DNA of 64,000 nt. Origin: an uncultured Gelidibacter sp. (GTDB lineage: Bacteria; Bacteroidota; Bacteroidia; Flavobacteriales; Flavobacteriaceae). Under the pieces are notes generated by a model. That model made no database searches. It saw only the letters and a program-made list of their open reading frames with translations, and was not told the DNA's origin. The stretch spans positions 1 through 64,000 of the forward strand of contig NZ_CANMTE010000009.1 in the NCBI RefSeq assembly GCF_947500795.1, given 5' to 3'. Of the stretch, positions 26,829-35,237 are shown one piece after another. Every line of letters begins with the position of its first letter. The stretch's first letter is position 1. Made by a program: the position numbers and the translations under genes.

Positions 26829-27793
26829 TATATGATGCCTTCTTTGATGAGGTCATGAATATGCACTACACCAGCATACTTACCTTCGTGTTCTACTAAT
26901 AGTTGAGAAATTCCATTACTTTCCATAAGTTCCTTGGCGTCTACAGCCATAGCTTCGTCGTCAATGCGCTTAGGATTTGAACTCATAATGTCTTTGGCAG
27001 TCAAATGAATAAATTCATCGCTTTTGGTCAACATGCGTCGCAAATCGCCATCTGTAATAATACCCACAATTTTATCGTCTTCAACAACGGCAGTGACGCC
27101 TAACATTTTTTCAGAAATTTCAACTATCACTTGTTTCACATTGGTATCCAAACCAACTTGAGGCTTCTGATTCATAGAAGACAAATCGTTGACGCGCATA
27201 TACAAGCGCTTGCCGAGGGCACCACCTGGGTGGTATTTTGCAAAATCAGTACTTGAGAAACCTCTCAATTCCAAAAGACAGATCGCTAACGCATCACCAA
27301 TAACCAATTGTGCAGTAGTACTCGTGGTAGGCGCGAGATTATTAGGGCAGGCTTCCTGAGCAACAAAAGCGTTTAAAACATAATCCGCTTGCTGGCCTAA
27401 AAAGGAAGTGGTATTCCCAGTAATAGCAATCATTTTATTTTTGGCATTCTTTATTAAAGGCACCAATACTTTGATTTCTGGCGTGTTCCCGCTTTTAGAG
27501 ATGCAAATAACCACATCATCCTGTAAAATAAGCCCTAAATCGCCGTGAATGGCATCAGCAGCGTGCATAAAAACAGCAGGCGTACCGGTAGAATTTAGTG
27601 TGGCGACAATTTTATTGGCGATAATGGCACTTTTTCCGATGCCTGTAATGATGACCCTTCCCTTAGATTTGTAAATGAGTTCTACAGCGTCGGCAAAATC
27701 ATCAGTTAATAGATTGGCAAGATTCGAAATTGCTGAACTCTCTAAGTCAATGGTTTTTTTAGCAGTACTTAGAATAGAATTTTTAATATTCAA
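26828..27793 (-). CDS. kpsF: D-arabinose 5-phosphate isomerase
   Basis: Converts ribulose 5-phosphate to arabinose 5-phosphate, the first step to Kdo. The N-terminal SIS domain has GKSAIIANKIVATLNSTGTP and the serine-rich CISKSGNTPE; two CBS domains follow (about residues 205-321). 321 aa. The family is KdsD/KpsF/GutQ; LPS context (lptB in the same run) supports the Kdo role. Expressed divergently from recQ across 86 nt. Confidence 0.9.
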   Translation of the reverse strand: MNIKNSILSTAKKTIDLESSAISNLANLLTDDFADAVELIYKSKGRVIITGIGKSAIIANKIVATLNSTGTPAVFMHAADAIHGDLGLILQDDVVICISKSGNTPEIKVLVPLIKNAKNKMIAITGNTTSFLGQQADYVLNAFVAQEACPNNLAPTTSTTAQLVIGDALAICLLELRGFSSTDFAKYHPGGALGKRLYMRVNDLSSMNQKPQVGLDTNVKQVIVEISEKMLGVTAVVEDDKIVGIITDGDLRRMLTKSDEFIHLTAKDIMSSNPKRIDDEAMAVDAKELMESNGISQLLVEHEGKYAGVVHIHDLIKEGII

Positions 27794-27811
27794 AATTTAT
27801 TATTTTTCGGT

Positions 27812-27841
27812 TTGATGCATATAAAGAATATTGTATCTTTA
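27812..27841 (+). promoter_or_regulatory. Promoter for recQ
   Basis: TTG (27812-27814), 19 nt, TATCTTTA (27834-27841), one base off TAnnTTTG. The recQ ATG is at 27880. Confidence 0.5.
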
Positions 27842-27849
27842 ATCCTATG

Positions 27850-27857
27850 CAAATGTA
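27850..27857 (-). promoter_or_regulatory. -7 box for the kpsF-tatC run
   Basis: TACATTTG on the minus strand, an exact TAnnTTTG, 57 nt before the kpsF start. No clear TTG was found at the expected distance. Confidence 0.4.
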
Positions 27858-27879
27858 TATAAAATACTAATAGGGATTA

Positions 27880-30081
27880 ATGAACAAAGAAGAAATTGAC
27901 TTACATGCATCACTAAAAAAATACTTTGGATTTTCTAAATTTAAAGGGCTCCAGGAAAGCGTTATAAAAAGCTTAGTCTCAGGAGATAATACTTTCGTGA
28001 TCATGCCAACCGGTGGTGGTAAATCTTTATGTTATCAGCTGCCAGCGCTTATTAAAGATGGAACTGCAATTATTGTTTCGCCACTAATTGCACTGATGAA
28101 GAACCAGGTGGATGCTATAAGAGCGGTCTCCCAAAATGATGGCATAGCCCATGTTTTAAACTCCTCGTTAAATAAAACCGAAATAAAACAGGTTAAAGAA
28201 GATATTACAAACGGTATTACCAAGCTGCTTTATGTGGCACCTGAGTCCTTGACAAAGGAAGAAAATGTACAGTTTTTAAGATCGGTAACCGTATCATTTA
28301 TGGCGGTAGATGAGGCCCATTGTATTAGTGAATGGGGCCATGATTTTAGACCGGAATACCGAAACCTCAGACATATTATAAAACGTATTGGAGATAATAT
28401 CCCGATTATTGGCTTAACCGCTACGGCGACGCCTAAAGTGCAGGAGGATATTCTTAAAAGTTTGGACATTACAGATGCCAATACTTTTAAAGCTTCTTTT
28501 AATAGGCCAAACCTCTATTATGAGGTGCGACCAAAAACAAAAAATGTAGATTCTGATATTATCCGTTTTGTGAAACAAAATGAAGGCAAGTCGGGCATTA
28601 TCTATTGTTTGAGTCGCAAGCGTGTTGAAGAATTGGCGCAGGTACTTCAAGTGAATGGTATAAAAGCCGTGCCTTATCACGCAGGATTGGATGCTAAAAC
28701 CCGAGTGAAACATCAGGATATGTTTTTGATGGAAGATGTGGATGTGGTTGTAGCAACCATTGCTTTCGGGATGGGGATTGATAAACCGGATGTCCGATTT
28801 GTAATTCACCATGATATTCCAAAAAGTATCGAAAGTTACTACCAAGAAACAGGACGTGCAGGACGTGATGGTGGCGAAGGCCACTGTTTAGCGTTTTACG
28901 CCTATAAGGATATAGAAAAATTAGAAAAATTCATGTCAGGAAAACCTGTTGCAGAACAGGAAATCGGACATGCTCTTTTACAGGAAGTGGTTGCTTTTGC
29001 TGAAAGCTCCTTGTCCAGACGTAAATTTATTCTCCATTATTTCGGTGAAGAATTCGACAACGAAACTGGTGAAGGCGGCGATATGGATGACAATGTACGT
29101 TATCCAAAGAAACAACACGAAGCGCAGGACGATGTTGTAGTGCTATTAGAAACAGTGGCGCACACCAACGATAAATATAAATCGAAAGATCTGGTGCATG
29201 TGATTACGGGCAAATCGAATGCCTTGATTTCTTCGCACAAAACAGATACAATGCCCTTTTTCGGGATTGGTCAGGATAAAGATAAACGTTATTGGATGGC
29301 GTTGATTCGTCAAGTATTGGTGGCTGGATTATTGAAAAAGGACATTGAAACCTATGGTGTACTACGATTGACTGAAGCCGGCAAGAACTTCTTGAAATCG
29401 CCGGAATCTTTTATGATGTCTGAAGACCATGTGTTTGATGAAACTACTGACGAAAGTATTATTACTGCAGCCAAAGGTGAAGGCGGCGTAGCTGATGAGC
29501 GTTTGATGACCATGTTAAAGGACCTCAGAAAGCGCAATGCTAAAAAACTGGGTGTACCTCCGTTTGTTATATTCCAGGATCCTTCTTTGGAAGATATGGC
29601 GCTTAAATATCCAATAACCTTAGAAGAGCTGAGTAATGTTCATGGTGTAGGTGACGGTAAAGCTAAAAAATACGGTCAGGATTTTGTTAATTTAATTGCT
29701 CAGTATGTTGAGGACAATGATATTATAAGGCCTGACGACTTGGTGGTGAAAAGTACCGGGATGAATTCGGCTTTAAAGCTCTATATCATTCAGAATATAG
29801 ATCGTAAATTACCTTTGGATGATATCGCATCTGCTAAGGGTATGAGCATGAAAGATTTTATTAAGGAGTTGGAGGCGATTGTCTATTCTGGAACTAAATT
29901 AAATATCAATTATTGGATTGATGATATTCTTGATGACGATCAGCAGGAGGAAATCCATGATTATTTTATGGAGTCTGATACCGATAAAATTGACGTTGCC
30001 ATAAATGAGTTTGATGGTGATTATGATGATGAAGAATTACGTTTATATCGCATTAAATTTATTAGTGAAGTAGCAAATTAA
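27880..30081 (+). CDS. recQ: ATP-dependent DNA helicase RecQ
   Basis: A 3'-5' helicase of the RecF-type repair and fork-rescue pathways. Walker A is TGGGKS (44-49), the DEAH box lies in MAVDEAHCISEWGHDFRPEYR (about 145), and the arginine-finger motif QETGRAGRDG follows. The RQC and HRDC regions lie in the last 250 residues (LGVPPFVIFQDPSLEDMA). The four zinc-binding Cys of E. coli RecQ are not present: the region reads SLSRRKFILHYFGEEFD and then GGDMDDN. 733 aa, longer than the E. coli protein. Confidence 0.93.
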   Translation: MNKEEIDLHASLKKYFGFSKFKGLQESVIKSLVSGDNTFVIMPTGGGKSLCYQLPALIKDGTAIIVSPLIALMKNQVDAIRAVSQNDGIAHVLNSSLNKTEIKQVKEDITNGITKLLYVAPESLTKEENVQFLRSVTVSFMAVDEAHCISEWGHDFRPEYRNLRHIIKRIGDNIPIIGLTATATPKVQEDILKSLDITDANTFKASFNRPNLYYEVRPKTKNVDSDIIRFVKQNEGKSGIIYCLSRKRVEELAQVLQVNGIKAVPYHAGLDAKTRVKHQDMFLMEDVDVVVATIAFGMGIDKPDVRFVIHHDIPKSIESYYQETGRAGRDGGEGHCLAFYAYKDIEKLEKFMSGKPVAEQEIGHALLQEVVAFAESSLSRRKFILHYFGEEFDNETGEGGDMDDNVRYPKKQHEAQDDVVVLLETVAHTNDKYKSKDLVHVITGKSNALISSHKTDTMPFFGIGQDKDKRYWMALIRQVLVAGLLKKDIETYGVLRLTEAGKNFLKSPESFMMSEDHVFDETTDESIITAAKGEGGVADERLMTMLKDLRKRNAKKLGVPPFVIFQDPSLEDMALKYPITLEELSNVHGVGDGKAKKYGQDFVNLIAQYVEDNDIIRPDDLVVKSTGMNSALKLYIIQNIDRKLPLDDIASAKGMSMKDFIKELEAIVYSGTKLNINYWIDDILDDDQQEEIHDYFMESDTDKIDVAINEFDGDYDDEELRLYRIKFISEVAN

Positions 30082-30102
30082 TGTTGTTGAATATATTGAA
30101 AG

Positions 30103-30141
30103 ATTCCGCCTGTAGCAGTTGCTGTAGGCGGAATTTTTTTA
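30103..30141. terminator. Strong terminator between convergent genes
   Basis: A 14-bp stem (ATTCCGCCTGTAGC with GCTGTAGGCGGAAT, two GU pairs) around the loop AGTT, followed by seven T. It serves recQ on the plus strand; the stem could also stop the opposing transcript. Confidence 0.9.
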
Positions 30142-30155
30142 TTTGAGGAATTTTT

Positions 30156-30674
30156 TTAAACTTCTTCCGCAGGTTTTTCTTCGGATTCATTTTCAGCACG
30201 AACACCCTGGGTTGACAAACCTTCATCATAACCACCTTCAATAATAGAAAATGTAATGTGATTCTTTTTTGCAATGAGTTCTATGCTTTCGATGGTCGTT
30301 TTTGAGATTTTGGAAATGTCGTCTTTGTCTATTTCAAAATCGATGCGTGTGATGCGGCGGTTAGACCCTATCGTAGTTTCAGATTCCAACTCTTCCATAT
30401 CTGATTTTAGCTCTAGTTTAAAATCGGTCCCGTTCACAATTAAGGTAGCACCTTTAAAGGTTTTAAGCTGTAGTGTGCCAATGGTGATGGTTTTGAAGTA
30501 GTGGTAACCTGCCAATTCGCTAAGACCAGCATATAAAACATTGGTTTCTGAAATCGCAAAAGCTACTCCTTCTACATCATTGATAATATCTTGAGTGTAG
30601 GTATCTGGTTCTGATGCTTCAGTAGTTTTAGTGTTGCTAAATGCTGTGCGTAGCTTTTTAATGGAAAATTTCAT
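30156..30674 (-). CDS. Conserved hypothetical protein
   Basis: I do not recognise this protein. From ATG 30674 it has 172 aa, beginning MKFSIKKLRTAFSNTKT; an in-frame start at 30725 adds 17 residues. It is soluble, with alternating beta-rich segments (residues 30-110, e.g. TITIGTLQLKTFKGATLIV) and a charged, Glu-rich C-terminal tail (EESEEKPAEEV in part). No signal peptide. It faces recQ and shares the terminator between them. Expression as a single gene is likely. Confidence 0.6.
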   Translation of the reverse strand: MKFSIKKLRTAFSNTKTTEASEPDTYTQDIINDVEGVAFAISETNVLYAGLSELAGYHYFKTITIGTLQLKTFKGATLIVNGTDFKLELKSDMEELESETTIGSNRRITRIDFEIDKDDISKISKTTIESIELIAKKNHITFSIIEGGYDEGLSTQGVRAENESEEKPAEEV

Positions 30675-30858
30675 GGTGTTGGGATTCAATTTTGGTAAAA
30701 CTAACTTTAATAATTGAAAATCCAAAACGCACTAATTTGAAAACCTAAGCCATCACAACATCATTTTCCAGAATGCTTTTATTAGATACGTGTAATTCAA
30801 CGTAGTTTAAGCGTTTAAATCGTTGGTTCAATTCTGCCAATTCCTCTATTCAATTAAT

Positions 30859-30866
30859 TATCTTTG
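30859..30866 (+). promoter_or_regulatory. -7 box for lplA
   Basis: TATCTTTG, an exact match, 18 nt before the ATG at 30885. No well-spaced TTG upstream. Confidence 0.45.
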
Positions 30867-30884
30867 TGTTAAACTTAATGATCC

Positions 30885-31886
30885 ATGATATTTATAGAGA
30901 ACGAAGGCAATACCAATCCGAAGTTAAATTTGGCTTTGGAAGAGTATATTTTGCGACATTTCAGTGCAGATAATGATTATTTGTTGTTTTACATAAATGA
31001 GCCTTCCATCATTATTGGTCGGAATCAGAACACGTTGGAAGAAATAAATCACAACTATGTGGAGGAGAATAACATTCATATTGTGAGACGTATCTCTGGT
31101 GGTGGAGCGGTGTATCATGATTTCGGTAATCTGAACTTTAGTTTTATCACCAATCACGATGTAAAAAGCTTGAATAATTTCAAAAAATTTACAGCGCCCG
31201 TCATTAAGGTTTTAAATAATTTAGGATTAAATGCGGAGTTGAAAGGCAGAAACGATATTCAGGTAGATGAAAAGAAAATCTCGGGGACAGCACAATTCTC
31301 TACGGGCAAGCGTATGGTGAGTCACGGGACGTTATTGTTGGATACCGATTTGGGTGAAGTGGTAAACGCCCTCAATGTGAAAATGAGTAAAATCCAATCG
31401 AAAGGTCATAAATCTGTTAGAAGTCGTGTAGCTAATATTTCCGAATTCTTAAAAGAGCCCTTAGCCATTGAAGATTTCCGTCAATTGGTTTTGGAGGGAC
31501 TTTATGAAGAAAGTGAACCTTTTGAAACATATCATTTAACCTTGGAAGAATGGAGCGGGGTGCATCAATTAAAAGCGGAAAAATATGATACTTGGGATTG
31601 GAATTATGGCCGTTCTCCAAAATTTAACATCCACCGAACCAAACGTTTTCCAGTAGGGGAAATCGACCTCAGGATTTTTGTTGAGAAAGGGTATATAAAA
31701 GAGTTTAAGATTTTTGGTGACTTTTTTGGAAAAGAGCCTGTAGAACATTTGGAACAATTACTTACTGATATACGCTATGATCACAGTACAATTTCCGAAG
31801 TATTGAAAGATGTAGATTTAAACGAGTATTTTGGCGACGTTCAAAAAGAAGAAGTCATCGATTTGATATATGGAGAAGATGCGTAA
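30885..31886 (+). CDS. lplA: Lipoate-protein ligase
   Basis: Activates lipoate with ATP and attaches it to lysine of 2-oxoacid dehydrogenase and glycine cleavage proteins. The lipoate-binding RRISGGGAVYHDFGNLNFS segment is complete, as are the catalytic lysine region (DEKKISGTAQ) and the C-terminal accessory domain. 333 aa, near the length of E. coli LplA. It stands alone and is followed by a repeat-rich gap. Confidence 0.92.
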   Translation: MIFIENEGNTNPKLNLALEEYILRHFSADNDYLLFYINEPSIIIGRNQNTLEEINHNYVEENNIHIVRRISGGGAVYHDFGNLNFSFITNHDVKSLNNFKKFTAPVIKVLNNLGLNAELKGRNDIQVDEKKISGTAQFSTGKRMVSHGTLLLDTDLGEVVNALNVKMSKIQSKGHKSVRSRVANISEFLKEPLAIEDFRQLVLEGLYEESEPFETYHLTLEEWSGVHQLKAEKYDTWDWNYGRSPKFNIHRTKRFPVGEIDLRIFVEKGYIKEFKIFGDFFGKEPVEHLEQLLTDIRYDHSTISEVLKDVDLNEYFGDVQKEEVIDLIYGEDA

Positions 31887-32001
31887 ATAAACGTTTGAAT
31901 TGTACCTAAATGCCAATTTGAAGTAATAAGTTATAGAGGACTATCTACAATCTCCATATAGAGAGAATGTCAGTTTGAGCGCCATTGACAAATAAAAAAA
32001 T

Positions 32002-32178
32002 AACAAAAATGTCAGTTTGAGCGCAGTCGAAAACCTTAAATAGACAAAGCGGTTCATCTAAAATCCTTTTATGAAAAAGAAGGTCCGTTTTGATCGCGAT
32101 CCACTAATAATCATTAGTGTACCAAAAAAATGCCTATTAAAACAAAAATGTCAGTTTGAGCGCAGTCGAAAACCTTAA
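32002..32178 (+). repeat. 38-nt dispersed repeat, two perfect copies
   Basis: A 38-nt unit, from AACAAAAATGTCAG to AAACCTTAA with GTTTGAGCGCAGTCGAAA inside, is identical at 32002-32039 and 32141-32178. A third copy from 31967 matches only the ATGTCAGTTTGAGCGC half. The core recurs in both orientations at 59405-59489. TCAAACTGACAT at 32206-32217 is the inverse of the start of the second copy. Confidence 0.88.
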
Positions 32179-32220
32179 TGTGTTATTAAAGAAATTCATT
32201 TGCTATCAAACTGACATGAT

Positions 32221-32246
32221 AAATGGCTTTTATAAAGCCATTTTTT
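32221..32246 (+). terminator. Terminator hairpin
   Basis: AAATGGCTTT and AAAGCCATTT form a 10-bp stem around three bases, with six T at the end (plus strand). It lies 12 nt from the azurin stop on the other strand and may act in both directions. Confidence 0.7.
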
Positions 32247-32258
32247 GTGTAACAGAGT

Positions 32259-32771
32259 TTATTCAACAATAAATTTACCCTGCATCAACGCATAATGCCC
32301 AGGGAATGTACACATAAAAATGTAAGTTCCAGGTTCTGGAGCTTCAAACTCTATGGTTTGACTTTCGCCACCACCAAGCATTTTGGTATGCACAATAAAC
32401 TTGTCTGCCATATCCTTAGGGATATAATCATTGTCAGCAGCAGAAACAGCAGCATTACCTACAGTAGCCACATCGGCATCTTTTGTAAGTAGAGCCCAGT
32501 TATGACCCATGACCGCTTTATCCATTTTACCAACATGTTTTAAAGTCAGTTTTACGGTTTGTCCAGCTTTAACACGGATCTCAGTTTTATTGTATTTCAT
32601 TGCGTCATTACCTTCAATGGTCACAACCGCTACATTAGCGTCAGCAGTTTCAACAGGAGTGGATTTTTGTTCCACTTCTTGACCACCATAGACTTCTGTT
32701 GGAGTTTCCTTCTTTTTTTCGCCACAGCTAAACGCTACAGCAGCTAAGCATACTAAGATTAATTTTTTCAT
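32259..32771 (-). CDS. Azurin, lipoprotein form
   Basis: A blue copper electron carrier. The N-terminus is a lipoprotein signal with Cys16 (AVAFSC), then a linker rich in K, E and T, then the cupredoxin domain (from about residue 48). The copper ligands are visible: H90 (MGHNW), C154 (FMCTFPGH), H159 and M163. 170 aa, longer than soluble azurins because of the signal and linker. It is probably anchored in the periplasm and passes electrons to a cytochrome oxidase. Single gene with its own -7 box. Confidence 0.92.
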   Translation of the reverse strand: MKKLILVCLAAVAFSCGEKKKETPTEVYGGQEVEQKSTPVETADANVAVVTIEGNDAMKYNKTEIRVKAGQTVKLTLKHVGKMDKAVMGHNWALLTKDADVATVGNAAVSAADNDYIPKDMADKFIVHTKMLGGGESQTIEFEAPEPGTYIFMCTFPGHYALMQGKFIVE

Positions 32772-32806
32772 ATTTACTTAAATTTTAGATTACTACTAAG
32801 TTACTA

Positions 32807-32814
32807 CAAAATTA
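32807..32814 (-). promoter_or_regulatory. -7 box for the azurin gene
   Basis: TAATTTTG on the minus strand, an exact TAnnTTTG, 35 nt before the azurin start. No clear TTG at the usual distance. Confidence 0.45.
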
Positions 32815-32981
32815 GGGCTATTTTCAGTATTGTAATATGATTAACATCATTTGTTAATTTTAATATTTAACAGCGCGGCATTAATTATTCGGATAAATGA
32901 TGATTATTGTCAAATAATTCTGAAGGTATTCACTTTAAATGGGAAAACAGTATTGATAAATCATTTTTCCTAATCAATTTG

Positions 32982-32989
32982 TATCTTTG
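32982..32989 (+). promoter_or_regulatory. -7 box for the cyclophilin-FKBP gene
   Basis: TATCTTTG followed by CAAC. Transcription should begin near 32996, which rules out any start upstream and supports the ATG at 33015. The nearest TTG is 26 nt away, longer than usual. Confidence 0.5.
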
Positions 32990-33014
32990 CAACTTGAAAC
33001 AAAAACAAAACACA

Positions 33015-33947
33015 ATGCAAGACGGCTTATATGCGAAATTCATCACCAATAAAGGTGAGATTTTGGTGAATTTAGAATACAAAAGAACCCCAGGAACAGT
33101 TGGAAATTTTGTGGCTTTAGCGGAAGGAGATTTAGAAAATTCTGCAAAACCACAAGGGAAACCTTATTATAATGGTTTGAAGTTTCACCGTGTGATTCCT
33201 GATTTTATGATTCAAGGAGGATGTCCTTTAGGGACAGGAACTGGTGGTCCAGGTTATAAATTTGAAGATGAATTTCATCACGATTTAAGACATGATGGCC
33301 CAGGTGTTTTATCTATGGCAAACGCAGGTCCAGGGTCAAATGGAAGTCAATTTTTCATTACCCATATTGCTACTCCATGGTTAGATGATAAACACACTGT
33401 ATTTGGAAATGTGGTTGAAGGACAGGATGTTGTTGATGCTATTGCTCAAGGTGATGTTATAGAAGCTATAGAAATTGTAAGACAAGGCGAAGAGGCTGAG
33501 AATTTCAATGCTGTTGAGGCATTTAGAACTTTTGAAGGCTCAAGAGAACAACGTTTGGCTGAAGCTCGCAAAGCGAATGAAGCTGAGTTAGATAAATTGG
33601 CAGCTGGTTTTGAAAGAACAAATAGCGGATTGCGTTACCAAATTCTTCAAAAAGGAAACGGTAAAGCAGCTGAAAAAGGCAAAATGGTTTCTGTACATTA
33701 TAAAGGCCAATTAGCTGATGGTACTGTATTCGATTCTTCTTATAAGCGTAAACAACCGTTAGACTTTCAAGTAGGTGTTGGTCAGGTTATTGCTGGATGG
33801 GATGAAGGTATTTGCTTATTAAATGTAGGTGATAAAGCACGTTTGGTTATTCCTAGTGATTTAGGTTATGGCGCACAAGGTGCAGGTGGCGTTATTCCTC
33901 CAAATGCTATTTTGGTATTTGATGTGGAATTGATGGATGTAAAATAA
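33015..33947 (+). CDS. Cyclophilin-FKBP fusion peptidyl-prolyl isomerase
   Basis: Two different prolyl isomerase folds in one chain of 310 aa. The cyclophilin domain covers about residues 1-150 ([19 protein letters not shown] and [10 protein letters not shown] carry active-site residues); the FKBP domain covers about 215-310 ([18 protein letters not shown], then [18 protein letters not shown]). Dual immunophilins of this order are known from Flavobacterium. No signal peptide, so it should act in the cytoplasm. I took ATG 33015, since the -7 box at 32982 lies inside the longer frame that starts at 32907. Confidence 0.9.
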   Translation: MQDGLYAKFITNKGEILVNLEYKRTPGTVGNFVALAEGDLENSAKPQGKPYYNGLKFHRVIPDFMIQGGCPLGTGTGGPGYKFEDEFHHDLRHDGPGVLSMANAGPGSNGSQFFITHIATPWLDDKHTVFGNVVEGQDVVDAIAQGDVIEAIEIVRQGEEAENFNAVEAFRTFEGSREQRLAEARKANEAELDKLAAGFERTNSGLRYQILQKGNGKAAEKGKMVSVHYKGQLADGTVFDSSYKRKQPLDFQVGVGQVIAGWDEGICLLNVGDKARLVIPSDLGYGAQGAGGVIPPNAILVFDVELMDVK

Positions 33948-33970
33948 TCATCGATATTATATAAAATGAA

Positions 33971-33999
33971 AAACGCAACTTTTAGGGTTGCGTTTTTTT
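33971..33999 (+). terminator. Terminator of the cyclophilin-FKBP gene
   Basis: AAACGCAAC and GTTGCGTTT form a 9-bp stem with a 7-nt loop, and T residues continue to 33999. It starts 23 nt after the stop. Confidence 0.9.
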
Positions 34000-34011
34000 G
34001 TTTAATTTCTT

Positions 34012-34046
34012 GAAAAGAGAGAATAGAACGGAGAAAAGAGAATAGA
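34012..34046 (+). repeat. Short heptad array, 5 units
   Basis: GAAAAGA GAGAATA GAACGGA GAAAAGA GAATAGA in one register, similar to the units of array B. It begins 12 nt after the terminator. Confidence 0.65.
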
Positions 34047-34108
34047 GTCGTAGTTCAGATCAGTATCGTATCAACATTCATTTTACATAATTACTACAAA
34101 TTGAACTT

Positions 34109-34206
34109 CTCAGTCTTCAGTCTTCAGTCTTCAGTCTTCAGTTTTCAGTTTTCAGTTTTCAGTCTTCAATCTTCAATCTTCAGTCTTCAATCTTCAATCT
34201 TCATCC
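34109..34206 (-). repeat. Heptad array C: 14 units, starting at a stop codon
   Basis: On the minus strand, directly after the TGA (34209-34207) of the small gene: GGATGAA, GATTGAA, GATTGAA, GACTGAA, GATTGAA, GATTGAA, GACTGAA, AACTGAA three times, GACTGAA three times, GACTGAG. Fourteen units without an indel, each holding TGA. It shares the ACTGAAN core with array A. Confidence 0.92.
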
Positions 34207-34446
34207 TCACTCCTCACTATACACTTGTCCCCGGTGCGGTTTTAAAGCATCCCGTAATGGTTTCATTTGATCTTCTGGCACCACTAAATAAGCAATGGCG
34301 TGGAATTCATTTAGCGCTTCAAATCCCGTCAAGAGATTCTCATAGTTTTCAATTTGAAGAAATTCTTTTAAATGAATAGCGTGGTGTTCTGCTATTTTTA
34401 TTCCCTCGGGACCTTTAAAATCCCATATTAGTTTGAGTTTACGCAT
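34207..34446 (-). CDS. Small conserved hypothetical protein
   Basis: I do not recognise a named family. From ATG 34446 it is 79 aa (MRKLKLIWDFKGPEG...), soluble, with a histidine pair in IAEHHAIHLKEFL and a C-terminal segment ending RGQVYSEE. An in-frame start at 34473 is possible. It overlaps the end of the SRPBCC gene by 8 nt, so the pair is co-transcribed and probably works together. Heptad array C starts immediately after its stop. Confidence 0.65.
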   Translation of the reverse strand: MRKLKLIWDFKGPEGIKIAEHHAIHLKEFLQIENYENLLTGFEALNEFHAIAYLVVPEDQMKPLRDALKPHRGQVYSEE

Positions 34447-34894
34447 GAGCAACGGAAATTCCTTTTTCCGCAAAGGTCTTAAAATCTTTCATGTATTGCA
34501 AAGACTGCTTTTTGAATGTTCTGGGCATGATCCAAATCATTAAGCGCATCATAAAATTTAATGGAACAAATTCGTTGATGCTCGTCCAATGGGTATGGTT
34601 TTCAGGAGTAGACTTAAAGTAGTTTTCCTGAATGTTATCCATGCCGTCGGTAGCGTATATGGCATGCCATTCGTGTGGTAAATGTTTATGGGTGATGGTT
34701 TCAATAAGGGCCATATGGCGTTTCCCTATTTTATATTGCATCTTCATTTTAGCCCCAAATTCGCCAGGTGTTCCTGACACATGTTCCATTGAGATCAATC
34801 CACGTTGCCAATGTTTCAAGTTTTCTAAATTGACAAACTTCTCCATGCAAATGTTTAACGGCTGCTCAATGATGATGTCAAGAGTATATTTCAT
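34439..34894 (-). CDS. SRPBCC (START/Bet v1-like) family protein
   Basis: A 151-aa protein with the pattern of the polyketide-cyclase/START fold: an opening strand (YTLDIIIEQPLNICMEKFVN), a helix with HWQRGL, then beta strands (MKMQYKIGKRHMALIETI, YATDGMDNIQENYF) and a long C-terminal helix. It should bind a hydrophobic ligand; which one is unknown. It overlaps the small gene downstream. Confidence 0.75.
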   Translation of the reverse strand: MKYTLDIIIEQPLNICMEKFVNLENLKHWQRGLISMEHVSGTPGEFGAKMKMQYKIGKRHMALIETITHKHLPHEWHAIYATDGMDNIQENYFKSTPENHTHWTSINEFVPLNFMMRLMIWIMPRTFKKQSLQYMKDFKTFAEKGISVAHA

Positions 34895-35110
34895 GACTGA
34901 CTAAAATTAGTTTTCGAGCAAATATACAATCGATAGTGCAAAGAATGCACGTATGAGAGTTCAATAGTTAAAAAGGGCTGCTCAGTGGTTTGTTTGAGTG
35001 AGATAGTTTAGAAATGGAGCAATAATTACCATCATTTGGTTATTCCAGATGTTGTTCAAGGAGAGCGATTGCATACTAAATTGAAATATAAGCCGTTTGA
35101 AAAAAGCAAC

Positions 35111-35140
35111 TTGTTTAATAGGCTAATTGTATTATTTTTG
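35111..35140 (+). promoter_or_regulatory. Promoter of the foldase operon
   Basis: TTG (35111-35113), 19 nt, TATTTTTG (35133-35140), then CAAC: an excellent Bacteroidota promoter. It places the transcript start near 35147 and excludes the upstream start at 35127. Confidence 0.7.
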
Positions 35141-35237
35141 CAACCATTGCCAATCTAGATTTATTAAAAAGTTGAGGTTGTTCATTCATAATCGATTAGG
35201 AATGCCATATCTTAATTTAACAATATCAAAAAAGCAC

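Larger units (their letters stand above)
31887..32258. other. Gap with dispersed repeats and a terminator
   Basis: No gene. It holds three copies of the GAGCGCAGTCGAA-type dispersed repeat (31967 onward, 32002-32039, 32141-32178), an inverted partner at 32206-32217, and the hairpin at 32221-32246. Confidence 0.8.

Noticed and set aside
28414-28884. 156-codon frame antisense to recQ
   Set aside because: It lies wholly inside recQ, has no recognisable domain and is a shadow of the coding pattern.
34101-34379. 92-codon frame on plus, rich in FSLQSS repeats
   Set aside because: It is the translation of heptad array C (a 7-nt repeat gives a 7-residue repeat) running into the antisense of a real minus-strand gene.
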